Shown: positions 15,498 through 24,359 of the stretch, piece after piece
Layout: each line of letters begins with the position of its first letter
How positions within the stretch are numbered: position 1 is the first letter of the stretch
NCBI RefSeq assembly: GCF_021028955.1
Contig: NZ_JAIWPE010000006.1
Coordinates: 1-49,067 of the forward strand
Reading direction: 5' to 3'
Origin: Salipaludibacillus sp. CUR1
GTDB taxonomy: Bacteria; Bacillota; Bacilli; Bacillales; Salisediminibacteriaceae
Length of the DNA: 49,067 bases
Position numbers and translations under genes: made by a program
The notes under the pieces: model-generated
What the model saw: only the letters and a program-made list of their open reading frames with translations
Told to the model about the DNA's origin: nothing
Database searches by the model: none

Positions 15498-16514
15498 TTA
15501 ATTTCCGCTTAGACCGTCAGTTAAGACTTCGGCATTATGTCTGAGCATTTCCAAATAAGTCTCGGCACCAGAACCTTCCTGTCCTACCGCGTCCGTATAC
15601 ACCTCTCCAGCTATCTCTACGCCTGCGTTTTCAGCGACGGTTTCCATATACCGCTTATCAACAGTCGTTTCAACGAATACAGCCGGAATTTCTTTATCCT
15701 GAATGACATCAATCAATCGATTGATCTGTCCGGATGTTCCTTCTTCATGGGAGTTAATTTCCCAGATTCCTTCAGTTTCAAAACCGTAATCTTCCCCGAA
15801 GTATTTAAATGCGTTTTCGCTTACTACAATTGTACGGTGCTCTTCAGGGACAGCATCCACTTTTTCTTCAATCCAGGCATCCAGCTCATTTATTTCTTCT
15901 AAATAAGCATCTGCGTTTTCCCGGTAGATATCTTCACCGTCAGGATCCCTTTCACTTAAATCATCTACAATATTTTCAATATAGTAGGAAGCATTTTTAG
16001 GGCTCAGCCATGCGTGCGGGTCAGGTGCACTTTCACCTTCAAGCGGAATTTCCGAGACCCCTTCAGCTAATGTGAAAACAGGCGTATCAGAAGCATTATC
16101 TACAATTCTTTCAAGCCATTCTTCCAGGCCTAACCCGTTAACATAAAAGACATCGGAATCACTGACATTTCTGAAATCACTTGGTACCGGTTCATATTCA
16201 TGCGGTTCTTCCCCTATCGGTACAATGTAATCTACTGTTCCTCTGTCCCCTAATACTTGTTCAGTCATATCAGCAATAACTGAAAAGCTGGCCGTTATAT
16301 ACAGTCCGTCTTCTTCCTGGTTGTTAGCATTATTTTCCGTTTCATTCATATTTGAATTATTATTTTCTGTTTCGTTCGTATTTGTATTATTATTATTCCC
16401 TGCAGCATCGTTTCCGCCGTTCTCATTAGCTGCGTTATTCTCTCCGCACGCTGACAAAAGTAAAGCAGAAGAGACTAACGCTGCGGCCACCCCTTTAATT
16501 TTAAAACGATTCAT
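15498..16514 (-). CDS. Mn/Zn ABC transporter substrate-binding lipoprotein (MntA/PsaA type)
   Basis: 338 aa. Lipoprotein signal ends LLLSAC, so Cys23 should be lipidated. Residues 24-70 are an Asn/Glu-rich linker. The cluster A-I fold follows with metal-ligand sites: His in EEPHEYEP, His in DPHAWLSP, Glu in GIWEINSHEEGT, and a late Asp. The WEIN-EEGT signature is closer to manganese binders (PsaA, MntA) than to ZnuA, and there is no His-rich loop. No ATPase or permease genes are next to it, so it works with a transporter encoded elsewhere. A candidate MntR box lies in its leader. Confidence 0.9.
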   Translation of the reverse strand: MNRFKIKGVAAALVSSALLLSACGENNAANENGGNDAAGNNNNTNTNETENNNSNMNETENNANNQEEDGLYITASFSVIADMTEQVLGDRGTVDYIVPIGEEPHEYEPVPSDFRNVSDSDVFYVNGLGLEEWLERIVDNASDTPVFTLAEGVSEIPLEGESAPDPHAWLSPKNASYYIENIVDDLSERDPDGEDIYRENADAYLEEINELDAWIEEKVDAVPEEHRTIVVSENAFKYFGEDYGFETEGIWEINSHEEGTSGQINRLIDVIQDKEIPAVFVETTVDKRYMETVAENAGVEIAGEVYTDAVGQEGSGAETYLEMLRHNAEVLTDGLSGN

Positions 16515-16624
16515 TCTCTATCCTCTCCCTTTAAAAATAATATAGACCCGGGGCCTCGAATATAATATATGCCCTAAGTAAATGATGTTTCCTAAAATTC
16601 AATGTTTTAACCCTAACTATAAAA

Positions 16625-16642
16625 GTTGTACAAAGGAAACTT
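16625..16642 (-). promoter_or_regulatory. Candidate MntR operator
   Basis: On the minus strand AAGTTTCCTTTGTACAAC: the AGTTTCCTT half matches the MntR half-site closely, the other half weakly. It starts about 17 bases after the -10, a position that would block transcription when Mn is plentiful. Confidence 0.4.
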
Positions 16643-16658
16643 TTAAATTACAAAGCAA

Positions 16659-16687
16659 ATTATACCCAATATATTTATTGATGTAAA
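16659..16687 (-). promoter_or_regulatory. Sigma-A promoter of the Mn/Zn binding protein gene
   Basis: TTTACA (16687-16682), 17-base spacer, TATAAT (16664-16659) on the minus strand. This leaves a 5' leader of about 135 nt. Confidence 0.75.
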
Positions 16688-16741
16688 GAACCTTTTTAAA
16701 ACTATAGGTAAAAAATGGGGGGTCTGTCCCCCTTCACTTAA

Positions 16742-16773
16742 AAACACCTTCAACAAATATGTTGAAGGTGTTT
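16742..16773 (-). terminator. Terminator of the PRC-barrel gene
   Basis: A 14-bp perfect stem AAACACCTTCAACA / TGTTGAAGGTGTTT with a T-run on the minus strand, just past the PRC-barrel stop at 16781. Confidence 0.9.
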
Positions 16774-16780
16774 AAGAAGA

Positions 16781-17548
16781 TTATTTTTTATAGTGGAGCC
16801 ACAAGTCAGCTTCTCTTCTGTCACTTAAATCCATTTCCGGGCGATATTCCGGTGCATCCTCAATTTGCTGGCGTGTGACATCTATACTCATTTGTGCAGT
16901 ATCCCAGAAGATCTCATCAATCCATTGCGGGGAAATGAGAACTTTCTTTCCGCCTGGCAGCCATCTTCGGGTATCCACAATGAAGTATTTAATTTGAAAA
17001 GTAGAACCGTCAATCAACAGATCATCTATTTTACCAAATGTTTCATCTTTAACGGAAAGCGTATATCCGGTCACATTTTTCGCCTGATGAACATATGTCC
17101 GGTCGTCACCTTGTTCCGGTTGAAGCAGCTGTGCTTGTTCATTCATCATATCATGCGGTGCTGCCGTGGTTCCCCATACACCGTTGCCAACCCAATAAGG
17201 GTTCAGCCGGTAATGCAGAGTAAAATCTTTTTCGAACTTTCTCGTGACAGGTTCCTCTCCAGGATCGGGGGATTTTTTAACCTCGTCGTTTGAAAGCCCT
17301 GCTCTGATTACTTCATTCTGATGATCGACTTTCTCCACAGAAACAGGAGATATAAATGCCTGATCAGACAAGAATGTTTTACCTGTATTAACTACTAAAT
17401 AACGGATCGTCCATTTAATCTCATCAAAATACACGTCTTTTACTTTACCAATTTCTCCGTCGTTACCGTAAACTGTATAAGAATTTAGCCAACTATAATG
17501 AAGGAGCATATCAACCAGCCTTTCTGACAAATAGGGTTTGGTTTCCAT
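16781..17548 (-). CDS. PRC-barrel domain protein (two barrels)
   Basis: 255 aa, soluble, no signal peptide. Two PRC-barrel units: about residues 18-85 (TVYGNDGEIGKVKDVYFDE) and about 160-235 (SVKDETFGKIDDLLIDG). Between them is a linker with FTLHYRLNPYWVGNGVWG. PRC-barrels are protein-interaction modules found in photosynthetic reaction centres and RimM; stand-alone Bacillus versions have no assigned function but are often stress-induced. Single-gene unit with its own terminator. Confidence 0.85.
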   Translation of the reverse strand: METKPYLSERLVDMLLHYSWLNSYTVYGNDGEIGKVKDVYFDEIKWTIRYLVVNTGKTFLSDQAFISPVSVEKVDHQNEVIRAGLSNDEVKKSPDPGEEPVTRKFEKDFTLHYRLNPYWVGNGVWGTTAAPHDMMNEQAQLLQPEQGDDRTYVHQAKNVTGYTLSVKDETFGKIDDLLIDGSTFQIKYFIVDTRRWLPGGKKVLISPQWIDEIFWDTAQMSIDVTRQQIEDAPEYRPEMDLSDRREADLWLHYKK

Positions 17549-17616
17549 TTTCCCTTAACTCTCTCAGGAGAAACATCCTCTAAAAACAGTCAGAGTGCTA
17601 ATTGGCATCTATAAAC

Positions 17617-17964
17617 GATGCTGGAACAAAAGAATAGTAATCATAAAGAAAGCCGAACAAAATTTTCGAATTCGAATTTTGTTCGGCTGTCCTTTTTTGA
17701 GAAAAGGAGTGATTTTAGTCCGTCAGGCGGACGCTTGCCCCAGGGCTTGTCTTCAGCTAAATTCAACTCAGCCTGGTGCTTCGTTGAATTGGATCTTCAG
17801 ACTGCGCTTAATTCCTGCGGCGTCGCCGCCTTCTGTCCTTCAATCAGAAAAAGCTGAGGCTATTTAATAATTGGTAAAACTAAAAGTAACCCACCTTATA
17901 AAATGTTTGGTACAAATTATTGTTCGTCTTTTACAAACTTGTCTTTAGTTTTGTCCCAGCCTCG
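17617..17964 (+). repeat. Dispersed MITE-like repeat, copy R3 (longest)
   Basis: Begins GATGCTGGAACAAAAG and ends TTTTGTCCCAGCCTC. Same internal order as R1: GAATAGTAATCATAAAGAAAGCC, a perfect CCGAACAAAATTTTCGAA hairpin, CAGGCGGACGCTTGCCCC, GGATCTTCAGACTGCGCTTA and GGCGTCGCCGCCTTCTGTCC, then an AT-rich tail longer than in R1. Confidence 0.82.
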
Positions 17965-17986
17965 CCGTTTCACACCAAACTCATTT

Positions 17987-19675
17987 TTACTTTCTAATCC
18001 GATAAACCCTTGCTTCATATGGTTTCAATGTAAACTTATCACTTTCTGTATCTTCGACTTCATAATTCGAAATAAACAGTTCTTTATTTGCCTGTTGGTA
18101 TTCACCAGGGATTTCCACTTCAGGGCTGCCCTCATAGAAATTACAGTAGACGAGCAATGTTTCCCCGTTAAGTTCCCGTTTATAAGCAAATACTTCTTTA
18201 TGATCATTAAGCATAATATCAAAACTTCCGTTTACCACTGTCTCATTCTGATGACGGAGCTCTATTAGTTTTTGATAATAGGAAAAAATAGAATTTTCGT
18301 CATTGACAGCGGCGGCGGCATTAATTTCTTTGTAATTTGGATTGACTTTAATCCAAGGTGTACCGGTTGTAAAACCTGCATTCTTACTGTCATCCCATTG
18401 GACAGGTGTCCTGGCGTTATCCCGTCCTTTTACATAAATTCTTTTCATAAGTTCTTCATGGGATACACCTTCATCGCGTTTTTCCCGGTACATATTCAGC
18501 GTTTCTATATCTTTATAATCATTAATATCTTCAAACTGCACGTTTGTCATTCCAAACTCTTCTCCCTGGTAAATATAAGGCGTGCCCTTCATCATGTGTA
18601 ACAGTGTAGCCAGCATTTTAGCCGACTCTTTATGAAATTTGCCGTCATTACCAAAACGTGAAACCATTCGGGGCTGATCATGATTGTTCATATACAGGCT
18701 GTTCCATCCATCTTGTTCGAGCGCTTTTTGCCATTTCACCAGATTATCTCTCAAATCTTTTAAGCGAAGCGGGCGAAGATCCCATTTTCCTCCCGGCCCT
18801 GAGTCCAGATCGACATGTTCAAACTGAAAAACCATATTCAGCTCTTCATTTTCTTCCTTTGTATAGTTAACTGCTTCATCAGGTCCGACGCCCGGCATTT
18901 CCCCTACAGTCATTACATCATAATCTTTTATCGCTTCCTCGTTCATTTCATGGAGAAACTCATGAATGCGGGGGCCATTCATAAAATATTGGCTGCCAGA
19001 TACATATTTTTCGCCCTCGGGGTTAGGCGCATCCGGCAACCCTGGCACTTTAGAGATAAAATTAATGACGTCCATGCGGAAACCGTCAATTCCTTTATCA
19101 AGCCACCAGCGCATCATCTCATAAACTTCCTGGCGTACAGTGGGATTTTCCCAGTTCAAGTCCGGCTGCTTCTTGGAAAACAAATGTAAATAATACTCAC
19201 CAGTCGTTTCATCATATTCCCAGGCCGATCCGCTGAAGGCTGATTCCCAATTATTCGGTTCGGAGCCGTCTTCTTTTCCAGGCCGCCATATGTAGTAATC
19301 CCTATAGGGGTTGTCTTTGGACTTTCTGGATTCAGCAAACCAGGCATGTTCGTCTGATGAATGATTGACTACAAGGTCCATAATAATTTTTAACCCTCTG
19401 CTGTGAGCTGCTTCTAATAATTCCTCCCAGTCTTCCATCGTTCCGAATTCATCCATAATGTCTTTATAATCACTAATATCATATCCATTGTCATCGTTTG
19501 GAGACTTGTAGACCGGTGACAGCCAGATAACGTCAATTCCCAGCTGTTTTAAATAATCAAGCTTTTCAGTAATGCCTTTCAGATCTCCAATCCCGTCCCC
19601 GTTGCTGTCATTGAAACTGCGGGGATAAATTTGATAAATGACACTTTCTTTCCACCATTGTTTTGTCTGACTCAT
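17987..19675 (-). CDS. GH13 alpha-glucosidase (oligo-1,6-glucosidase type)
   Basis: 562 aa, cytoplasmic. Catalytic triad of GH13: nucleophile Asp in DGFRMDVINF, acid/base Glu in TVGEMPG, third Asp in NNHDQPR. The start WWKESVIYQIYPRSF and DLVVNHSSDEHAWF match the MalL/oligo-1,6-glucosidase subfamily, which releases glucose from isomaltose-type or sucrose-type oligosaccharides. Start chosen at ATG 19675, with AAGGAGG upstream; the frame extends to 19723 without a site. It follows lacI by 13 bp and is presumably controlled by it. Confidence 0.92.
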   Translation of the reverse strand: MSQTKQWWKESVIYQIYPRSFNDSNGDGIGDLKGITEKLDYLKQLGIDVIWLSPVYKSPNDDNGYDISDYKDIMDEFGTMEDWEELLEAAHSRGLKIIMDLVVNHSSDEHAWFAESRKSKDNPYRDYYIWRPGKEDGSEPNNWESAFSGSAWEYDETTGEYYLHLFSKKQPDLNWENPTVRQEVYEMMRWWLDKGIDGFRMDVINFISKVPGLPDAPNPEGEKYVSGSQYFMNGPRIHEFLHEMNEEAIKDYDVMTVGEMPGVGPDEAVNYTKEENEELNMVFQFEHVDLDSGPGGKWDLRPLRLKDLRDNLVKWQKALEQDGWNSLYMNNHDQPRMVSRFGNDGKFHKESAKMLATLLHMMKGTPYIYQGEEFGMTNVQFEDINDYKDIETLNMYREKRDEGVSHEELMKRIYVKGRDNARTPVQWDDSKNAGFTTGTPWIKVNPNYKEINAAAAVNDENSIFSYYQKLIELRHQNETVVNGSFDIMLNDHKEVFAYKRELNGETLLVYCNFYEGSPEVEIPGEYQQANKELFISNYEVEDTESDKFTLKPYEARVYRIRK

Positions 19676-19688
19676 TTTATCTGCCTCC

Positions 19689-20717
19689 TTATAAAAATAA
19701 ACCTTTTGTTTTTGATCGTTCAAGAACAGATTTCCGTTCTATAATTCTGTGTTTAACGATTTTATTTTTATTAATATTCCCCTTATTTTCCCTGATCGAT
19801 AATATCAGCTCTACCGCTTTCTGCCCCATCTCTTCCAGAGGCTGTGCAATGGTTGTTAAAGGGGGAATAGCCATTTCCGCTGCCATTGTATTATCGTATC
19901 CAAGCACCGCTAAATCGTCTGGTACAGAAATGCCTTGTTCATAAGCTTCTGATAAAACACCCGCCGCCATTTCATCACTCACCGCAAACACGGCTGTAAA
20001 TGGTTTCTCGGCTTTCAGGATGTTTTTAAAGTTCTCTTTTCCAGACTGGAAACGAAAATCACCATATGCTGTCAGAGATTCTTCTACTTTAAGGTGATGG
20101 TCTTTCATTGTTTTTCGAAACCCCTCATCTCTGGGTTTACCAGCGATAGGATCTTCCAGGCTCCCGCCTATAAAAGCAATCTGCTTATGTCCTTTTTCTA
20201 TGAGATAACGTGTCCCGGTACAGGCCGCCTGATAATCATCTACTTTCACATAAGGAAAAGGGTGCGTTAATGATTGTGTTGACACAAAAACTGCAGGACA
20301 TACCATACTATTAAGCATCTGGCCCTGGGATTCCGACAATTGGTCACTCGCATAAATAATGCCATCCACCTGTTTCTCTTTTAACACTTGCAGATCCTGA
20401 ATCGCCCGGTCTTCTTTAGAGTCAGTATGACAGACAAAAAGGCTGTAACCCTCATTTCTTGCCGTTTCCTCCATTCCTTCCAGAAGCTTAGAAGCAAAGA
20501 GACCGGAAAGCTTAGGAAGCAGGACACCGATGGATTTTGTTTCACGTCCGACGAGACCTCTGGCAATCGCATTTGGAGTATAACCGAGTTCCTCGATTGT
20601 TTTTAACACGCGTTCTTTTGTTTTTTCACCATAACCTTTTTGACCATTAACGATCCGTGAAACTGTTGCAATAGATACCCCTGCCTGCCTGGCAACATCT
20701 TTAATTGTTATACTCAC
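19689..20717 (-). CDS. LacI-family transcriptional regulator of the alpha-glucosidase
   Basis: 342 aa. N-terminal helix-turn-helix TIKDVARQAGVSIATVSRIVN, hinge with PNAIARGL, then a periplasmic-binding-protein-like sugar domain. First gene of a two-gene operon with the alpha-glucosidase; a perfect palindrome 20 bp before its GTG is the likely operator, implying autoregulation and sugar induction. The sugar is probably a maltose- or isomaltose-type compound (inference). Confidence 0.92.
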   Translation of the reverse strand: MSITIKDVARQAGVSIATVSRIVNGQKGYGEKTKERVLKTIEELGYTPNAIARGLVGRETKSIGVLLPKLSGLFASKLLEGMEETARNEGYSLFVCHTDSKEDRAIQDLQVLKEKQVDGIIYASDQLSESQGQMLNSMVCPAVFVSTQSLTHPFPYVKVDDYQAACTGTRYLIEKGHKQIAFIGGSLEDPIAGKPRDEGFRKTMKDHHLKVEESLTAYGDFRFQSGKENFKNILKAEKPFTAVFAVSDEMAAGVLSEAYEQGISVPDDLAVLGYDNTMAAEMAIPPLTTIAQPLEEMGQKAVELILSIRENKGNINKNKIVKHRIIERKSVLERSKTKGLFL

Positions 20718-20736
20718 TTTATTTTTCTCCTTTTAC

Positions 20737-20748
20737 GTAAACGTTTAC
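20737..20748. promoter_or_regulatory. LacI-family operator palindrome
   Basis: GTAAACGTTTAC is a perfect 12-bp palindrome with the central CG typical of LacI-family sites, between lacI and the divergent S9 peptidase gene. A half-like TGTAAACGGGTT occurs about 20 bp further on. Confidence 0.75.
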
Positions 20749-20857
20749 TCTTTTTAATTTATCACAGTATGTAAACGGGTTCAACAAGATATTTATTTCG
20801 GTTTACGAATTTTTTTGATAAAATTTAAGATAAATCTGTTGGAAAAGGAGAGAACTA

Positions 20858-22849
20858 ATGGAAACTAAAAGAACACTTACTATTGACGACTTAAAAAATA
20901 TTAATGTTTTAACCGAGCCCCAGCCATCACCTGATGGAAAAGAATTTGCTTTTGTAAGACAGTTTATAACCGAAGAGGATAATTATAACTCCCACTTATT
21001 TGTCCAGCGTTTTAATGAGGACACACCAAGACAGTGGACTTACGGCCCGGGAAAAGTTCTCTCCCCACGCTATTCACCGGATGGCAGGTGGATCGTTTTT
21101 GTTTCAGCAAAAGAAGAAAAAGCAAAGCCCCAGCTGTATCTCCTGCCCTTAGATGGCGGTGAGGCTAAACAAGTGACTAAGCTTCCTAATGGAGCTTCCC
21201 AGCCGTATTGGTCGCCCGATTCTTCTAAAATCCTTTTCACGACTTCCTTTGAAAAAGGATCACAGCCGGACAATCAATTAAACGGTAAAGGTGACACTGA
21301 AGAAAAAAAAGCACCGCTGATTGTTGAGCGGTTAAAATATAAATCTGATGCAGCCGGTTTTCTGGATGAAACGAACAAGCAGCTTGCTTTGTATGATTTA
21401 AATAAGGATGCAATAGAGTTTATAACTGATGATGAATTTGATGACGAACCTTCCGGATGGTCACCTGACGGAAAAATGATTGCTTATCATTCAAACAAAC
21501 AAGGCGACGAACATATTGGATCAGATATTTATATGATGGATATAAACACTAAAGAGCATTATCAATTAACAGACGGCAAAGGAATATTCTCTCACGGGGT
21601 ATTCTCGCCTGATGGTAAAAAAATTGCCTGTTACGGACATACCAAACAATTCGCAGGAGCTACCCACTCAAAATTATGGATAATTGATGTAGCTGCACAC
21701 GACGAAAAAAAATGTTTAACTAATCACTGGGACGTTCATATGGGCGATTCATGTATAGGAGATATCTTATCAGGACAATCGAACCCAGGTCCCCTGTGGA
21801 CAAAAGACGGGAAGTCTTTGCTGGTGCAGGCAAGCGTTAAAGGCAGCACAAACCTCTATAATGTGTCACTTAGCGGCGACATTGAACAAGTCACATCAGG
21901 GGATCAACATGTATACAGCTGCAGCCTGCATCAGCAATCAGGAAAGATCATTGCAGGCATAAGCACCCCTGTAAACCCTGGAGAAATCTATTCCTCCTCA
22001 TTAGAAGACAGGTCACTAAACGAACTGACTTCTATGAACAAACCTTTTACAGATAAAGTGAACCTGCAGACACCTGAAGAAATTATAAGTATGTCGAAAG
22101 ACGGTAAGTCTGTACAGGGATGGCTTCTTAAACCGGCAGGATTCACCGAAGGAGAAACTTATCCTGGAATTCTTGAAATTCACGGCGGCCCCCATGCGAT
22201 GTATGGAAATACTTTTTTCCACGAGCTCCAGCTGCTGGCTGCTAAAGGATATGCTGTTTTCTATGCCAATCCCCGGGGCAGCCACGGGTACGGCCAGGAA
22301 TTCGTCAATGCCTGCAGAGGAGACTATGGAGGAATGGATTACGAAGATGTGATGGTTTTTACAGATACTGTAACAGACCATTATCCATGGATAGACAAGA
22401 AGCGTTTAGGAGTAACAGGAGGCAGTTACGGCGGGTTTATGACAAATTGGATTGTTGGACATACTAATCGCTTTAAAGCAGCTGCGACTCTGCGTTGTAT
22501 ATCCAACTGGATCAGTTTTTACGGCGTCAGTGATATTGGCTATTTCTTCACTGAGTGGGAAATAGGGACTGATCTATTAAAGGACCCTGATAAACTGTGG
22601 AAACATTCCCCTTTAAAATACGTGAATCAAATAGAGACACCTTTATTAATCATGCATGGGGAAAAAGATTTCCGCTGTCCTATAGAACAAGCTGAACAGC
22701 TATTTACGGCTTTAAAACAATCAGGAAAAGACACCCGCTTTGTAAGGTTTCCTGATGCCAATCATGAATTATCACGAAGCGGACCTCCTCACTTGAGGAA
22801 AGCAAGACTGCAAGAATTAACCCAATGGTTCGAAAAACATTTAAAATAA
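20858..22849 (+). CDS. S9 prolyl-oligopeptidase family peptidase (acylaminoacyl-peptidase-like, YuxL type)
   Basis: 663 aa, cytoplasmic. N-terminal two-thirds is a beta-propeller of WD-like PDGK and SPDG repeats; the C-terminal alpha/beta hydrolase carries Ser in GGSYGGFMT, Asp in HGEKDFRCP and His in DANHELSRSG. Cleaves short peptides or removes acylated N-terminal residues. GGAAAAGGAG precedes the ATG. It is divergent from lacI but not obviously related in function. Confidence 0.92.
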   Translation: METKRTLTIDDLKNINVLTEPQPSPDGKEFAFVRQFITEEDNYNSHLFVQRFNEDTPRQWTYGPGKVLSPRYSPDGRWIVFVSAKEEKAKPQLYLLPLDGGEAKQVTKLPNGASQPYWSPDSSKILFTTSFEKGSQPDNQLNGKGDTEEKKAPLIVERLKYKSDAAGFLDETNKQLALYDLNKDAIEFITDDEFDDEPSGWSPDGKMIAYHSNKQGDEHIGSDIYMMDINTKEHYQLTDGKGIFSHGVFSPDGKKIACYGHTKQFAGATHSKLWIIDVAAHDEKKCLTNHWDVHMGDSCIGDILSGQSNPGPLWTKDGKSLLVQASVKGSTNLYNVSLSGDIEQVTSGDQHVYSCSLHQQSGKIIAGISTPVNPGEIYSSSLEDRSLNELTSMNKPFTDKVNLQTPEEIISMSKDGKSVQGWLLKPAGFTEGETYPGILEIHGGPHAMYGNTFFHELQLLAAKGYAVFYANPRGSHGYGQEFVNACRGDYGGMDYEDVMVFTDTVTDHYPWIDKKRLGVTGGSYGGFMTNWIVGHTNRFKAAATLRCISNWISFYGVSDIGYFFTEWEIGTDLLKDPDKLWKHSPLKYVNQIETPLLIMHGEKDFRCPIEQAEQLFTALKQSGKDTRFVRFPDANHELSRSGPPHLRKARLQELTQWFEKHLK

Positions 22850-22863
22850 ACACAGTATAAGAA

Positions 22864-22918
22864 AATCCGTCCGGAAAGCAGCATATATATTTCTTAAGTG
22901 CCGTTTTCCGGACGGATT
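22864..22918. terminator. Bidirectional terminator between convergent genes
   Basis: Stem AATCCGTCCGGAAA / TTTTCCGGACGGATT with a 26-base loop, serving the S9 peptidase (+) and the HPr-like gene (-). Confidence 0.75.
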
Positions 22919-22933
22919 ATATTATGTTTATGC

Positions 22934-23176
22934 TCACTTTTCAAACAGGCCAGCCTGCTCTAAGTCTTGAATAAATTGCTCGTCAGGTTCACCTTCAAAC
23001 TCCAGCTCAATTTCCTGACCCGGCTGTAATGAGAGAGCCAAAATACCCAGCAGGCTCTTTGCATCAATAACCCAATGCTCCTTTTTAATTAAAACGGTTC
23101 CGGAGATCTGGCTTGCACGGTTGACAAAATAACTGGCAGACTCAGCAAAAATAGGTTTTTTAACTGTTAACTTCAT
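22934..23176 (-). CDS. HPr-like protein lacking the phosphorylatable His (Crh-like)
   Basis: 80 aa with the PTS HPr fold. The segment aligned with GxHARPA reads PIFAESA, so the His15 phosphorylated by enzyme I is Phe and the following Arg and Pro are also lost. The Ser46 region is conserved (DAKSLLGILAL), as is the following G-x-E pattern. Crh of Bacillus, which has Gln at 15, signals through Ser46-P with CcpA. This protein cannot carry PTS phosphate but could be an HPrK substrate. ATG 23176 has GGAGGTG eight bases upstream. Confidence 0.8.
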   Translation of the reverse strand: MKLTVKKPIFAESASYFVNRASQISGTVLIKKEHWVIDAKSLLGILALSLQPGQEIELEFEGEPDEQFIQDLEQAGLFEK

Positions 23177-23336
23177 TTCCACAACACCTCCGACATTAGT
23201 ATTCCCTCATTATATCCAACTTTCCCCTTAACGCCAAGGTTAACTTTCAACTATTCTGACTTAAGCAGTTTTTCCAATGGTAAACAAAAGATCTGGTATG
23301 ATAAAAAGGAAAGAAAGAAAGGAAGGTTGGTCTGGA

Positions 23337-23975
23337 ATGAAGCAATTATCAGATTCTGTTCTTAATCATTTAAGAAATAAGAAAGCGACTGTCCTGGATA
23401 GTGATACCTATACAAAATTTGCTATTTTTGTACCTCTTATAGAACTAAATCATGAATTACATTTTATTTTCCAGGTAAGATCCCGTCTTGTCCGCCAGCC
23501 TGGTGAAGTATGTTTTCCAGGAGGTAAAGTGGATAAGACTGATCCTACTGTAAAATATGCTGCCATAAGGGAATTGAGCGAAGAACTGGGTATTCCTCCT
23601 GCTGATGTAGAAATTTTAGGGGAACTCGATTACCTGGTGACCCCTTTTAAATTAATGCTCTTTCCATTTATAGGGATTCTTCCACCCGACACGGGCTTTA
23701 ATATTAATAAAGATGAAGTAGAAGATATATTCTATGTTCCGGTTTCACAGTTATTAAATATGGAGCCGAAAGAACATTATATTAAACTTGAAGCAGTGCC
23801 GGAAGATAACTTCCCTTACCACCTTATACCAAACGGAGAAAACTATAACTGGCGAACAGGGGTTATAAACGAACAGTTTTACGAATACAAAGACTATGTC
23901 ATCTGGGGACTGACAGCGAGAATTCTCACACATGCATTAAAAGAACTTCACCCCACGGATAAACAAACAAAGTAA
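23337..23975 (+). CDS. Nudix hydrolase, CoA-pyrophosphatase type
   Basis: About 212 aa. The NuCoA motif (FQVRSRLVRQPGEVCFPGGK) and the Nudix box end (RELSEELGI) identify the CoA/acyl-CoA pyrophosphatase family (NUDT7/YeaB), which hydrolyses CoA to phosphopantetheine and 3',5'-ADP. The start at ATG 23337 is preferred because upstream in-frame starts (23277, 23298) lie on top of a TATGAT -10-like sequence at 23296-23301. An AGGAAGG lies ten bases before the ATG. Confidence 0.85.
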   Translation: MKQLSDSVLNHLRNKKATVLDSDTYTKFAIFVPLIELNHELHFIFQVRSRLVRQPGEVCFPGGKVDKTDPTVKYAAIRELSEELGIPPADVEILGELDYLVTPFKLMLFPFIGILPPDTGFNINKDEVEDIFYVPVSQLLNMEPKEHYIKLEAVPEDNFPYHLIPNGENYNWRTGVINEQFYEYKDYVIWGLTARILTHALKELHPTDKQTK

Positions 23976-23979
23976 AAAA

Positions 23980-24004
23980 GAGGGCATCCCTTTTGGGACC
24001 CCTC
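23980..24004 (-). terminator. Terminator of yrhC
   Basis: Stem GAGG-GTCCC / GGGAT-CCTC with six T on the minus strand, 24 bp past the yrhC stop; convergent with the Nudix gene. Confidence 0.55.
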
Positions 24005-24027
24005 CATATGAAAACTTTTATATAAAA

Positions 24028-24261
24028 CTATTCATCTTCTACTATCAGTTTTTCTGTTTTAAGAGAAACACCATGTAATAAAACAGCACCTGCCAGTAAG
24101 ATAGAAACAAAAACAATTAACCATTCCTGGGCGATCTGCACAGACTCACTCGGAATAACTGTGCCAATCATTAGAAAACCTGCCAGTGCAATTAAAATAA
24201 AGGCAAAGCGCCGGTAATCTTCTACCTTGTGCTGTAATTTAGTAACTTTCTCTTCCGACAT
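24028..24261 (-). CDS. yrhC: YrhC-like small membrane protein
   Basis: About 77 aa with two hydrophobic segments (FAFILIALAGFLMIG and WLIVFVSILLAGAVLL) and a short charged tail. YrhC is a conserved Bacillus protein of unknown function. In B. subtilis it ends the yrrT-mtnN-yrhA-yrhB operon; here it directly follows mtnN, with the trans-sulfuration genes absent. ATG 24261 has GAGGTG six bases upstream. Confidence 0.75.
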   Translation of the reverse strand: MSEEKVTKLQHKVEDYRRFAFILIALAGFLMIGTVIPSESVQIAQEWLIVFVSILLAGAVLLHGVSLKTEKLIVEDE

Positions 24262-24359
24262 AATAAGCACCTCATTTAATACGTGTTAATCAAACTATTT
24301 CAAGTATAACATGGCAGGCAACCGAGTGATGTAGTAATGTATTCCTTATGTGCCAGCAG

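Noticed and set aside
15232-15501. 89-aa plus-strand frame
   Set aside because: It is antisense to the HesB-like selenoprotein gene, which has the better binding site, terminator and homology.
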